Below the pieces are notes generated by a model, which saw nothing but the letters and a program-made list of their open reading frames with translations, was not told where the DNA came from and did not search any database. This document shows, in pieces, positions 23,534 through 32,753 of a DNA stretch of 64,000 bases; position 1 is the stretch's first letter; each line of letters begins with the position of its first letter. The position numbers and the translations under genes are program-made. The stretch spans positions 51,767-115,766 of the forward strand of contig JAMQHL010000013.1 in NCBI GenBank assembly GCA_025993795.1, in the 5' to 3' direction. Source of the stretch: Planctomycetota bacterium (GTDB taxonomy: Bacteria > Planctomycetota > UBA8742 > UBA2392).

Positions 23534-24355
23534 ATGTCCACGGAAACGGCGGACGACAAACCTCGGTCCGCATCGCGCAAGAATACTTTTGCCGGCACAG
23601 ACGCTGACCGCATGGCACGCGCGGCTGCGCTGATGGATCACGAGTTCAACGACATCGCGCACCTGCGCAACGCGCTGACCCACAGCAGCGCCAAGTCAAA
23701 CAAGCACCCAAGCAATGAGCGCATGGAATTTCTTGGCGACGCCGTACTGGGCCTGATCGTCAGCGAAATGCTCTATGACTGGTACCCGGACTTTCCGGAA
23801 GGCGAGTTGACCCGCGTAAAGTCAGTCGCCGTGTCGCGCGCTGTGCTGGCGGATCGCGTGCGGGAACGCGGCTTTGCCGAACTGATGTACCTGGGCAAAG
23901 GTGTGCGCCGCGAGGGCGGAGCGCGCCTGCCGGTAAGCATTCTGGCCAACCTGTACGAGGCGTTGCTGTGCGCGGTGTACGCCGACGGGGGTCTGAAGGC
24001 GGCCCGCAAGTTCGTAGAGGACGACCTCGGTCCCGTGATCCGCAGCATCACCAGCCACCAGTTTCAACAGAACTACAAGAGCGCGCTGCAACACCTGGTG
24101 CAGTCGCGCAACGAGCGCGCACCGACGTACAAGGTCATTTCCGAAGTCGGCCCCGACCACCAGAAAGAATTTCACGTCGTCGTGCAGGTAGACGGTGTCA
24201 GTTTTGGTCCCGGCGTGGGACGAAATAAGAAAGAAGCTGAGCAGCGGGCCGCCAAAGCCGCACTGACCGAGCTGCTGAAAGAGTTCGACAAGGCCGACGA
24301 TGACGACGAACTCCTTGAGGTACCTGTCCCTGAAGACGAATTCGACGACGAGTAA
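23534..24355 (+). CDS. rnc: Ribonuclease III
   Basis: Double-stranded RNA endonuclease for rRNA and mRNA processing, 273 residues. The signature NERMEFLGDAVLG (residues 61-73) supplies Glu62, Glu65 and Asp69. The second metal-site segment reads SILANLYEALLCAVYADGG: Glu142 is kept but the position of E. coli Asp114 is Asn139 (codon AAC). A dsRNA-binding domain fills about residues 180-255 (PTYKVISEVGPDH to AAKAALTELL), and a very acidic tail ends the protein. The leader hairpin sequesters the ribosome site. The stop lies 56 bp inside the next reading frame. Confidence 0.92.
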   Translation: MSTETADDKPRSASRKNTFAGTDADRMARAAALMDHEFNDIAHLRNALTHSSAKSNKHPSNERMEFLGDAVLGLIVSEMLYDWYPDFPEGELTRVKSVAVSRAVLADRVRERGFAELMYLGKGVRREGGARLPVSILANLYEALLCAVYADGGLKAARKFVEDDLGPVIRSITSHQFQQNYKSALQHLVQSRNERAPTYKVISEVGPDHQKEFHVVVQVDGVSFGPGVGRNKKEAEQRAAKAALTELLKEFDKADDDDELLEVPVPEDEFDDE

Positions 24356-25010
24356 GGCTGTCGGCGCCGCGGCGGCCCTGGGCGTGTCGGCGGGCGTGCT
24401 GGTTGCCGCCGCAACCTGGTTGTCGCCTTTGGCGGCGCTGGACCGGGCATCGCTGGCGCTGGTTGCCATCGTGTTGTCTCTGCCCCTGGGCGTGATTGCA
24501 TCCGCCCCAGCCCGCGTGATGCGCGATGCGGCATGCCGCGCATTGTGCGCGCTGACAGCCTGCGCCGCCTTCGTCACGGTGCTGACTGTCGCAGAGCCCG
24601 CCCTGTGGTTCCGGACGCTGGTGTGGTGCCTGCCTGCGGCGCTGATCGGCGGAAGCCTCGCTGCACTTGGGCGTGCGGCCGGCCTGGGCTCGGCGTTCGC
24701 ATGGCTGGCACTGTGCGGTCTGCCGTTCTATTTCGACGCCATGCCCGTGCTGCGCGAGACCGCGGGGAACTGGGCCTTGAGCGGCTGCCCATGGCTGGGG
24801 TTCAGTCAAGACGTGTTGGGCGGCGACCCGCTGCGCCGCCCGGTGATTTATCTTGGGCGCATGAGCGGGCTTTCCGACAAGCCGGTCAGCGGGTTGCTGG
24901 ACGCGGGCACGCTCTGGCTGGCGGGCACGTTGTCGCTGGCCACCCTGATGGCCCGTTGCGGCGTGCACAGGCCGGCGCGAGGTGCGTCCCCTGAAGTCGT
25001 GCCGACATAA
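24300..25010 (+). CDS. Membrane protein of unknown function
   Basis: Up to 236 residues with about six hydrophobic segments (for example SAGVLVAAATWL, SLALVAIVLSLPLG, WCLPAALIGGSLAAL, LALCGLPFYF and GTLWLAGTLSLATLMA). Near residue 160 there is a WALSGCPWLGFSQDVLGGDPLRRPVIYLGR stretch, split here for reading: NWALSGCPWLG then GGDPLRRPVIYLG. The ATG at 24300 overlaps rnc by 56 bp in another frame, so the true start may be an internal GTG near 24380. I considered CcmB, absent from the ccm operon, but saw no convincing motif. Likely cotranscribed with rnc. Confidence 0.6.
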   Translation: MTTNSLRYLSLKTNSTTSKAVGAAAALGVSAGVLVAAATWLSPLAALDRASLALVAIVLSLPLGVIASAPARVMRDAACRALCALTACAAFVTVLTVAEPALWFRTLVWCLPAALIGGSLAALGRAAGLGSAFAWLALCGLPFYFDAMPVLRETAGNWALSGCPWLGFSQDVLGGDPLRRPVIYLGRMSGLSDKPVSGLLDAGTLWLAGTLSLATLMARCGVHRPARGASPEVVPT

Positions 25011-25058
25011 TCGCCGGCATCGGCGCCGGACCCGCCTTGCTTGTCGAACCGGCCGAGC

Positions 25059-28000
25059 TTACCGCTTGCGACGCCGCCGTGCCGCCGCAGTGATCAGCAG
25101 CATCCATACCCACACGGCAGCCCCGGCTGGCGCCGCAACGCATCCCCCACTCTCGCTGCTTCCGCCTTTTGAGAGGTGCCCGGTGGCGGGCGCTACCGGC
25201 AGATAAAGCCAGCGTTCGTCGGTACCACCCAGGGCGTCGGTGACGCGCACCCGAAACGTGTACATACCGTGCGGATCGACCGGCGTGCCGGAAAGCGTGC
25301 CATCAGGGTCAAGTGTCAGGCCCGGGGGCAGCGAGCCGGCGAGCTGAGCCCAGGTGTATGGTGCGGTGCCGTTTCCGGCAGCCAGCACCCGGGCATAAGC
25401 CTGTCCGACTTTCGCTGCGGGCAGGGTGGCGCTGGTGATGACGACCCCGTTGGGGTCTTCACCCATGCCCGAAAGCGCAAATGTGAAGGCGCTGACCACC
25501 TGGGTGTCATTGTGCACGAACTCGACCGTGGCTGCTTTGGGACCCTTTGCAACCGGGTCGAACCACAGCACGAATGAAGCATTGCTGTTCGGCGGGATCA
25601 CCAGCGTCATGGCGGCGTTGTCGATGCCGAAGTCGGCAACGTGTGTCCCGGCCAGGGCCGGCAACGCGCCCAGCACGAGGTTCTGCCAGCCGTCGTTATG
25701 CACGAAAACATCCAGCGGCATGCTTGCCCCGGCATTCACATCGCGAGGCGCGAACTGTGTCGGCCCGCCGGCGGCGGCCCCGGGCGCGACCTGCGCGCCA
25801 TTGGGTGCGGCCAATGTGACGCGCAACACCGGCGCATTGATAATGCCGAAGCCGGCAACGCTCAACTCAAACGGCGTCGCGGTGCCCGTGTCGTTGTGGG
25901 GTAGACGGATCAAGGCACCGCGAGCGCCGGTTGTCGATGGCGCGAAATGAATCACGAATGACGTGGATTGTGCGGGCTGAACCAACAGCGCGGTCTGTGT
26001 CGTATCCAGCGTAAATGCGGGGTCGCCGGAGATAGAAGGAAGCTGCGTAAGCACGAGATCCTGGTTGCCGCTGTTTTCGATCTCGATGGTCAGGCTGACC
26101 GGCGTGCCGTAGATGTCCACGTTGCCGAAATCCAGGCCGCCGACGGCACTCGAGCCGTTGGAAATGACACCCCCCGTTGACGTGTCAAGCACCCGGATCA
26201 CCGGCCCCGCCGAAGCCCCCACACCGCGCATCCCGAAAGTGAAAGGCGTGGCGGTGTTGCCCGCGGTGTGGGTGAAGGTAACGGTCGCAGTCTTGATGCC
26301 GGAGCTGGTCGGCTTGAAGCGAACGTAGAACCACACGTTGTTCTGGCCATTGACCGGAATCGAGACCCACGGGTTCACGTAATACAGTTCAAACTCGCCG
26401 GGGTCGCCGCCGGTAAGTGTCGGCGGGTCCACGGTGAATGAATTGCTGCTCGTGTTCTTGCAGATGATCAGCGTCCAGTTGCTCGCACCCCCGACGATGG
26501 TCGAGCCGTAATCACGCAGGCCGCCCCAGCCGGCGCCGTTGAAAATCTCGTGCTGGCCTGTGCTGCCGACGCTTCCTTCCCAGACGTGCAGTCCAGGCTG
26601 CGGGCTTCCGGAAAACGCGATATCAAGGGTGTCAGTTGCTTCAAAGCCCATGCCTGAAGGCGTGTCGCCTCGCACGTACAGCTTCAGCCGGAACGTCTGG
26701 TTGACCCGATAGGGTGCGACGCCTGTGCAGGTGAAGGTCCCGTTCAGCACGACGTTGCTGCCGGCTGGCACGATGACCGGCACGTTCAGCGCCCATGCTC
26801 CGACGTTTTGCCAACTGTCTTTGTGCAGATTGTAGTCCTGGATGTCGTAGGCGGTGGCGCCAGCTTGGACTGGGATGGTGGCGCCGACCTCGAACTCAGT
26901 GATCGTAAGCGGCACCGAGCCCGGGTTGTCAACCAGCGCAGACCACTGGTGCACGCTGCCGGGATAGAGCAGCGGGTAAACGGTGCTCGAAATCGGGTTG
27001 ACAATACTGCCCGTGGTCTGCACATCGAACGCGCTTGCCTGCAGGGTGGTCTGGGGCTGCGCACCGATTTCAACATCATCGATGCACCACCCGGCAAAGT
27101 CGTCGGGCATCGGGGTTACGCCGGGGTTGGAAAACGATTCGTCTGAAGCAGGTCCGATAGCAAACCTAACCTGCACGCGGGGCTGGCCCGCAGCCACCGC
27201 CGTTAGGTCGCAATCGCACAGTGACCAGGCAACATCAACCAGGGCCTCTGCGTAGCTGTCCACGCTCGGGTACCAGACCGTTGTCCAGTTAGTGCCGTCA
27301 ACGCTGACTTGCACCTTTACACGATCTATGCCCCAACCGGCGGTGCGGCGCGTGCTGAGCCAGCGCCGAAACCGAAGACGTACACCGGACAGTGCGCTGC
27401 AATCGACGATCGGCGAGACCGCCCACAGCGGCTTGGGCAGAAACCCGTTGTACACGTAGTAGCTGCCAATGCTGTCAGCGAGGATCATGTTGTCGGCGTT
27501 GCCGGGGGTGAAGTCGAAGTCGGGCTCTGATGTCAGTTCGCCGGTGCGGTTTGAGCCGCCGCCGACATAGTACGTGGCCACACCGCGAGTCCAGGTGTTG
27601 TCGAGTTGCCAGCCCATGTTGCTGGTGAACGTGTCTTTGAACGGAGCGGTGACCGGCGCGGGCAGCACGCGCATCGTCAGGCTACGCTGGGCCACCACGT
27701 GCTGGGCGCTGGTCGCCTGCACCGTGAATGAGTAAGTCTGCGCGCCATAACCGGCCCCCGCCGATGGTGTGCCAGCCAACCGAAAGCTGTCGCCCGAAGC
27801 TGCCAGGCTCAAACCGGCAGGCAGCGCGCCGCCGACGATCGACCACTGATAGGGTGTGCGGCCGTGCACCGCAGAGATGTCGGTCTGGTAGGGTTTGCCC
27901 TCGATCGCTTCCGGAAGTTCAAGCGTCGCGACACTGAATGAGATCGGTGCAACGTCAACCAACCAGTCTTCGACTTCGCCTGTATAGAAGAACCCGTGGG

Positions 28001-28484
28001 GCACCATCGTTGCGCCGGCGCCCATGTTTTCCTGAAGCGTAATGCGGACAGCAACCTTGTTGGCACCGTTGCGGGAGAAGTTCTGCGCCGCAGTCAAGCG
28101 AATGCCGGTGAAGGTAAAGTCGCCCGGCCCCTCTACGTAGAGCAGCGAGTAGCGGTAGCGCTCGGTCGATTCCCAGGTGCCATTGTCGTTGGCGTCCACC
28201 CACATGATCAGCCAACCCGTGCCCTCGACGTGAACGGTCAGTGAGTTGTCGGCTGACCAGGGGTCCCAGAACGGTGTACCGACAATGCCGTCGTCGTCGT
28301 CGCTGACCCAGTCGCCACCGACGGGGTTTCCCGGGTCGTCGCTGTTCAGTGTGCCGAGGCTGCTGCCCGAAATGCTGCCAAAGTACGAGTAGATCGTGCC
28401 GTAGCTGGCCGGCGCGTCGCCTGAATCCTGTGCTGCCAGGCTCGTTGCGATTGCCAGCAGAATCAATGTCGCCAGTGCCTTCAT
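25059..28484 (-). CDS. Large secreted GEVED/choice-of-anchor protein with Cys C-terminal anchor
   Basis: A 1141-residue surface or exported protein, started at the ATG with GGAGGAG 7 bp upstream. Signal peptide 1-19. A SGDAPASYGT segment followed by GEVEDW (residues 169-174) is the GEVED domain. A putative Ig domain (IEGKPYQTDIS, WSIVGGALPAGLSL) follows at about 190-280, then a jellyroll-like region (about 285-490) and two or three choice-of-anchor D repeats (pattern GLDFGNVDIYGTPVSLTIEI at about 770, 880 and 990). A last Ig-like domain precedes the tail: SGGCVAAP, a membrane helix and RRRRKR, like the tail of the protein at 13663-15264. Probably cell-surface or outer-membrane-displayed. Confidence 0.8.
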   Translation of the reverse strand: MKALATLILLAIATSLAAQDSGDAPASYGTIYSYFGSISGSSLGTLNSDDPGNPVGGDWVSDDDDGIVGTPFWDPWSADNSLTVHVEGTGWLIMWVDANDNGTWESTERYRYSLLYVEGPGDFTFTGIRLTAAQNFSRNGANKVAVRITLQENMGAGATMVPHGFFYTGEVEDWLVDVAPISFSVATLELPEAIEGKPYQTDISAVHGRTPYQWSIVGGALPAGLSLAASGDSFRLAGTPSAGAGYGAQTYSFTVQATSAQHVVAQRSLTMRVLPAPVTAPFKDTFTSNMGWQLDNTWTRGVATYYVGGGSNRTGELTSEPDFDFTPGNADNMILADSIGSYYVYNGFLPKPLWAVSPIVDCSALSGVRLRFRRWLSTRRTAGWGIDRVKVQVSVDGTNWTTVWYPSVDSYAEALVDVAWSLCDCDLTAVAAGQPRVQVRFAIGPASDESFSNPGVTPMPDDFAGWCIDDVEIGAQPQTTLQASAFDVQTTGSIVNPISSTVYPLLYPGSVHQWSALVDNPGSVPLTITEFEVGATIPVQAGATAYDIQDYNLHKDSWQNVGAWALNVPVIVPAGSNVVLNGTFTCTGVAPYRVNQTFRLKLYVRGDTPSGMGFEATDTLDIAFSGSPQPGLHVWEGSVGSTGQHEIFNGAGWGGLRDYGSTIVGGASNWTLIICKNTSSNSFTVDPPTLTGGDPGEFELYYVNPWVSIPVNGQNNVWFYVRFKPTSSGIKTATVTFTHTAGNTATPFTFGMRGVGASAGPVIRVLDTSTGGVISNGSSAVGGLDFGNVDIYGTPVSLTIEIENSGNQDLVLTQLPSISGDPAFTLDTTQTALLVQPAQSTSFVIHFAPSTTGARGALIRLPHNDTGTATPFELSVAGFGIINAPVLRVTLAAPNGAQVAPGAAAGGPTQFAPRDVNAGASMPLDVFVHNDGWQNLVLGALPALAGTHVADFGIDNAAMTLVIPPNSNASFVLWFDPVAKGPKAATVEFVHNDTQVVSAFTFALSGMGEDPNGVVITSATLPAAKVGQAYARVLAAGNGTAPYTWAQLAGSLPPGLTLDPDGTLSGTPVDPHGMYTFRVRVTDALGGTDERWLYLPVAPATGHLSKGGSSESGGCVAAPAGAAVWVWMLLITAAARRRRKR

Positions 28485-28597
28485 GGTTCTCCTCCGGTCG
28501 AAGTCCGTCTCCGCAAAAGAAGTGTACCGAAACCGGAAGCGTCGATTTAGACTGTCCACGACATGCCCTTCCGCTTTTCGAATACACAGGGGGCCAC

Positions 28598-30115
28598 TTG
28601 GAAAAACGGAAAGATGCGGCGCTGCCCGCGCACTACCAGGCGGCGGTGCGCGATCGCTTGAATGAACTCAAGGACCGCTACGGCCTGTCGGAGATTGCAC
28701 GACGCACCCAGACGCCACTGACCAACGTCCATCGCTATATGCGCGAGGGCAAGGTGCCCGTTGAGTTCTGCTCGGCGCTCGTAGACGCCTTTGAGGTCAA
28801 TCCCGCGTGGCTGCTGACTGGCGCGGGGGGTGCACTGCTTTCTGAGGTTGACCCGGGCACTGCCAAACTTGGCGGCAGCCTGCTTGAGCTGGTGCATGCC
28901 CTGAACGCGGTGGCGCGCATGCGCCTTGGCGCGCTTGCGGGAAAGGACCAGGAAAAGAAGCTGCGTGAACTGGGCGATGCGATCGACACCTATGAGCGGC
29001 TGCGCGAGCGCATGAACTCACAGACGCGCCCCCTGATGCGCGAACTGATCAACCGCTTCAGCATGTTTCATAAAGGCATGGAGCTTGATCGCGCAGAAGG
29101 CGTGCGCAAGGCGGCCCTGCAGGTCTCACGATTCTGTGATGACGAAGCGCTGCTCTACGACTTGGACCGGCTACAGGCGATGCACGAGCACCTGCGCGGG
29201 CGCGTTGACAACGCGCTGAAGTTTCACCAGCGACTGTTCTCTCGCAACCTGCTTGAGGGCGGCCTTGCCACCAAGAAGGGAATCGACGAGGCAGGCAACT
29301 ACGTGCTGTCTCTGCGCGACAGCGCCCGCCTGCGTGAGGGTCTGCGTGTGTGCCAGGCGGCCCTAGACCTTGCCACGGACGAAATGCACGGCACTCATGA
29401 CTACCTTGAGCTGCAATGCATCGCCGGCGGGTTTCAAATTGAGCTGGGAGACATCCGTACCGGCCTGGCGAGGATTCACGCCGCATTCCAGGCAACAGCC
29501 CCCGAAAACAGAGCGTTTGTCGCGATCTTCAAGGCACGCGGCGAACTGCTTGCCGACCTGACCAGCATGAGCGAGCTGCGCCGCAGGGACAACCCGTCGC
29601 GTGGCCGCACGCGGCTGTTGATGCGCGAGGCCGCCCTGGCCGAAGATGCCAATGAACTGCATGTGCTGGTGAGCGGGTCCATCGGCGACGCCGTTGAGCA
29701 AGTGCCGTCCTTTGAGTACGAATCGCAGCGCGCTTTGCTGATCGACGCGCTGCTGGCCGGCCGCAAGGGAGACCATCTGCACGCCTACGAGAAGCTGCTT
29801 GAGACCACCCCGCCGCCGGTGAATTCACCGCCGCTGCGGGCTGTTATGGCTGCCATTCACCTGGCACAGGCCGCGCGTCTTGCCGGCGCCCCCGCCAAGG
29901 CGCAGGCACAGACCCTTGCGGCCAACGACGCCGTAGAATCAACGCCGCCGGAATTCACAATAATGATCGACCTGCTGGGCCTGCACGCACGCAACGTCGC
30001 GATCTGCCTTTCCGCCAGAAAGCATGCCGACCTGCGCCGGCGTTGGCAGCGTTGGCTCGAAGATCGTATCGCGCAGGGTTATGGCTTTCTGCGCCGCTTT
30101 CAGGCAAAGCCCTGA
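28598..30115 (+). CDS. HTH regulator with long helical (TPR-like) C-terminal domain
   Basis: About 505 residues. No ATG is available in frame near the start; I chose TTG at 28598, which has AGGGGG 5 bp upstream. Residues 10-60 form an XRE/phage CI-like helix-turn-helix (LKDRYGLSEIARRTQTPLTNVHRYMREGKVPVEFC), followed by the VNPAWLLTGAGG segment typical of CI-type repressors. The remaining 430 residues are all-helical and resemble TPR-type signalling domains of large regulators, though individual repeats are not clear. Divergent from the GEVED gene, 113 bp apart, which it may control; this is inference. Confidence 0.75.
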   Translation: MEKRKDAALPAHYQAAVRDRLNELKDRYGLSEIARRTQTPLTNVHRYMREGKVPVEFCSALVDAFEVNPAWLLTGAGGALLSEVDPGTAKLGGSLLELVHALNAVARMRLGALAGKDQEKKLRELGDAIDTYERLRERMNSQTRPLMRELINRFSMFHKGMELDRAEGVRKAALQVSRFCDDEALLYDLDRLQAMHEHLRGRVDNALKFHQRLFSRNLLEGGLATKKGIDEAGNYVLSLRDSARLREGLRVCQAALDLATDEMHGTHDYLELQCIAGGFQIELGDIRTGLARIHAAFQATAPENRAFVAIFKARGELLADLTSMSELRRRDNPSRGRTRLLMREAALAEDANELHVLVSGSIGDAVEQVPSFEYESQRALLIDALLAGRKGDHLHAYEKLLETTPPPVNSPPLRAVMAAIHLAQAARLAGAPAKAQAQTLAANDAVESTPPEFTIMIDLLGLHARNVAICLSARKHADLRRRWQRWLEDRIAQGYGFLRRFQAKP

Positions 30116-30147
30116 GCTTGCTTGCCCGGCGGCAAGCCCCCGGTAGC

Positions 30148-30573
30148 ATGCGCACTATGGAAGAGCAGGCCAGGCAGATTCTTCGCGGCGCGAAACTGCG
30201 CGTAACCGGCAGCCGCACGGCGCTGGTTGCCGTGCTGCTGGAACGGGACCTGCCCGTGAGCATGGACGACGCCGTCCAGACCTGCGGCAAGAGCGGCGGT
30301 GATCCCGCAACCATCTATCGGAACCTGCTGGCGTTATGCCAAGCCGGCGTGCTGCGATCAGTCCGCGGCGTCGGCCGACGCGAGATGTATGAGCTGGCTG
30401 GCGACACCCGGCGACATGCGCACAGCCACGCGCACTTAAGCTGCACGCGATGCGGGCGCGTCGAATGTGTAGAGATTGAGAAGCTGCCACAGCGCCCGGA
30501 AGCACCCCGGGGCTGGAAGCTGAACGACGTAAGCGTGACGGTGTGGGGTTTGTGCCCCAAGTGCAGTGGATAG
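30148..30573 (+). CDS. Fur-family metal-responsive repressor
   Basis: About 141 residues from ATG 30148 (ATG 30157 also possible; no good ribosome site for either). The N-terminal winged helix has LRVTGSRTALVAVLLERD and DPATIYRNLLALCQAGVLRSV, the recognition pattern of Fur/Zur/PerR. The dimerisation and metal domain has HAHSHAHLSCTRCG with four His in a short stretch and a structural zinc site made of CTRC and the C-terminal CPKC. Which metal or signal it senses cannot be told; the His-rich segment fits zinc or iron. A 7-bp hairpin (30120-30137) lies between the upstream stop and this start. Confidence 0.85.
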   Translation: MRTMEEQARQILRGAKLRVTGSRTALVAVLLERDLPVSMDDAVQTCGKSGGDPATIYRNLLALCQAGVLRSVRGVGRREMYELAGDTRRHAHSHAHLSCTRCGRVECVEIEKLPQRPEAPRGWKLNDVSVTVWGLCPKCSG

Positions 30574-30648
30574 TGGGAGTCGGGAGTGAACTCAGGAACA
30601 CAGTTACTTGGTGTCCTCTGTCCTCTGACCCTTGTCCGAGCCTGTCAC

Positions 30649-32499
30649 CTACCACACGTCGACCAGCAGCACGGCCAGCAGCAGCGGCAGATAAATCAGC
30701 GAGGCAAAGAACACGCCGCGTGTGGTAGCGCGCGTGCGCACCACCGCGTTCAGGATGCCCGAGGCCAGAAAGCCCAACCCGAGCACCAGCGCGCCCGTGG
30801 CGTACAGGCTGCCCGCCATGCCGACAAGCACGGGCAGAGCGCTGACAACGATCAGCACGACGCACCACAGCGCGATCTGTCCTGCGATGAAACCGCCTTC
30901 CTTGTCTGCAATCGCCAGCATCTTCATGCCGCCACGCTCATAGTCTTCACGGTACAGTCGCGCGATCGCCCAGAAGTGCGGTAGCTGCCATACATACAGG
31001 ATTGCGAACAGCACGAAGGCCTCAAGGCCGATTGTGCCGGTCGCCGCTGCCCAGCCTGCCACCGGCGGCAGCGCGCCCGTAACCGCACCTACCAGCGTAT
31101 TCAGCGTCGTGCGCGTCTTCATCGGCGTGTACACGCACACATAGATCAGGGCCGTCAAAAAGGTCACCAGGGCGCACAGCCAGTTCACCATGACCAGCAG
31201 CAATGACGTGCCGGCCAGCACCATCGTCAGCCCGAATGCCAGCGCTTCTCGCGGATTCATGCGTCCTGAGGGCAGCGGCCGGTTTCGTGTGCGGTTCATC
31301 AGGGCATCGAGGTCGCGCTCAAGATACTGGTTCAGCGCTGCCACGCCGCCGGCCACCATTGCCACGCCGACCATCACGATGCCCATCTCCACCAGGTCAG
31401 GCATGCGACGCAGCGCCAGCAGATAGCCCACGGCAACTGTCACCATCACCAGCGCCGAAAGCCGCGCCTTGGTCAGCACCCAATAGTCGTGCAGCCGCCG
31501 CATCAGCGGGTACTCAGGCAACGCAGTACGATCGTCCGGCGTCGCAGTGGCTACAAGCCGATGCAGCCAAAGTGCCAGCACCGCGGTCAGCGCAAGGATC
31601 AGGGCCCCCACCGTTACATGCGCCGTACGCAGCAGGGCAACAGGGCTGCCTGGCTCAAAGGAAACGAGATTGCCGTTTGTCAGCATCCACGGCGTGAGGC
31701 CCAGGAACACCTGCACAACCAGCAGCACACCAAGCGCCGACCCGATGTGCCGCAGCGGCGCGAACTGGCCATGGTGGCGAAAAACCCGCAGCAGCAGCCA
31801 CAGTACGGTAAGCGTCACCATGCAGGCGCCGGTCACGTGTACCAGCACGTGCTCACCGGTCTGGCGCACAATTGTGCCCAGCGCAAGTTGCCCTGTGACA
31901 AGCAGGCCGGCGAAAACGCTCAGGCGGCGGGTGCCGATTGCCGCCTCCGACTTCTGCACGCTCCACGCCGCAATCCAGCGCGGCGACGTCACAACGGCAA
32001 TGCACGCCAGCGACGCAAATATCACCTGGGCCGTCACGCCATGGGCCATCGCCTTGATTGCCCGGCGCAGTTCCACATCGTGGCCACCGCCTGTCATCCC
32101 CAGAACCGTATCGCGCACGTCGGCATCGCTGACCACCAGAACGCGCAGGCCGCCCAGCAAGCCCTGCGCCGCGATCAACCCCAGCGCAATCATGCCCAGC
32201 CAGCGGCGGCCGCCCTTCTCGCCCTTCCACATGACTAGGGCCAACGCGATGCCCGCAAACCCCACCAGCGTGCCAATCACCCGATGGCCATCTTCGAATG
32301 CGCGGCCGCCTTCACTGCTCCACCACGTTGTGATCCATTCCCAGAAGCGCCACGACCAGCCGGGGTTTGTGTCGCCGGCCCGGATCGTCGTGACCATTGC
32401 CCCCACCGCAATCATGAAAAGCACCAGTCCAACGCAAAGCTGCGCCAGGCGGTGCGCCGCCCGCTGCCAGGTGTTGAGTGAGTCTGCCGTCGGCTTCAC
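30649..32499 (-). CDS. ctaA-ctaB: Heme A synthase-heme O synthase fusion (CtaA-CtaB)
   Basis: A 616-residue membrane protein combining two heme-modifying enzymes. Residues 1-315 are CtaA/Cox15: eight membrane helices with heme-ligand His in EDGHRVIGT (72), MAHGVTAQ (153), GEHVLVHVTG (217 and 221) and RTAHVTVGA (294). Residues 335-616 are CtaB/UbiA-type protoheme farnesyltransferase: TKARLSALVMV, the NQYLERDLDALMNRTRNRPL prenyl-binding motif (N-x3-D-x3-D), and YTPMKTRTTLN. Together they turn heme B into heme O and heme A for the oxidase encoded next door. Start is GTG at 32499. Divergent from sco. Confidence 0.92.
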   Translation of the reverse strand: MKPTADSLNTWQRAAHRLAQLCVGLVLFMIAVGAMVTTIRAGDTNPGWSWRFWEWITTWWSSEGGRAFEDGHRVIGTLVGFAGIALALVMWKGEKGGRRWLGMIALGLIAAQGLLGGLRVLVVSDADVRDTVLGMTGGGHDVELRRAIKAMAHGVTAQVIFASLACIAVVTSPRWIAAWSVQKSEAAIGTRRLSVFAGLLVTGQLALGTIVRQTGEHVLVHVTGACMVTLTVLWLLLRVFRHHGQFAPLRHIGSALGVLLVVQVFLGLTPWMLTNGNLVSFEPGSPVALLRTAHVTVGALILALTAVLALWLHRLVATATPDDRTALPEYPLMRRLHDYWVLTKARLSALVMVTVAVGYLLALRRMPDLVEMGIVMVGVAMVAGGVAALNQYLERDLDALMNRTRNRPLPSGRMNPREALAFGLTMVLAGTSLLLVMVNWLCALVTFLTALIYVCVYTPMKTRTTLNTLVGAVTGALPPVAGWAAATGTIGLEAFVLFAILYVWQLPHFWAIARLYREDYERGGMKMLAIADKEGGFIAGQIALWCVVLIVVSALPVLVGMAGSLYATGALVLGLGFLASGILNAVVRTRATTRGVFFASLIYLPLLLAVLLVDVW

Positions 32500-32611
32500 G
32501 TCGATGTTCTCACGGGGTCCGAATATCCAATCCCATGGGCGCGTTTCCTACATAACGAACCGCGGCCCCGGCGTAATGAACCCTGGACGTCAAATCGGAC
32601 TTCAGGGTCGA

Positions 32612-32656
32612 TTGTGGCAGGTTGGAACCGGCGCCACAAGGTATTGCTTCATACCT
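32612..32656. repeat. Two inverted repeats in the ctaAB-sco intergenic region
   Basis: TTGTGGC (32612-32618) and GCCACAA (32633-32639) are 7-bp arms with a 14-nt gap; AGGTAT (32639-32644) and ATACCT (32651-32656) are 6-bp arms with a 6-nt gap. They lie in the 254-bp region between the divergent ctaAB and sco-cox genes, whose remainder shows no gene. They are candidate operators or leader structures; no regulator can be assigned. Confidence 0.3.
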
Positions 32657-32753
32657 AAAACACTCTGTAAACGGGCGCGACAAAATGCTAAAGCACACCC
32701 CTGCACGCCGGGGACGCATGGCGCCCGCAGTCGTGATTTGGAGAGCGCGAGGC

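Noticed and set aside
24300..25010. Possible CcmB missing from the ccm operon
   Set aside because: It is a multi-helix membrane protein of about the right size, but no CcmB motif is visible and it lies beside rnc, 15 kb from the ccm genes.
30574..30648. Possible hairpin terminator between the Fur-like gene and ctaA-ctaB
   Set aside because: GGAACAC and GTGTCC pair only with a bulge and no T tract follows in either direction.
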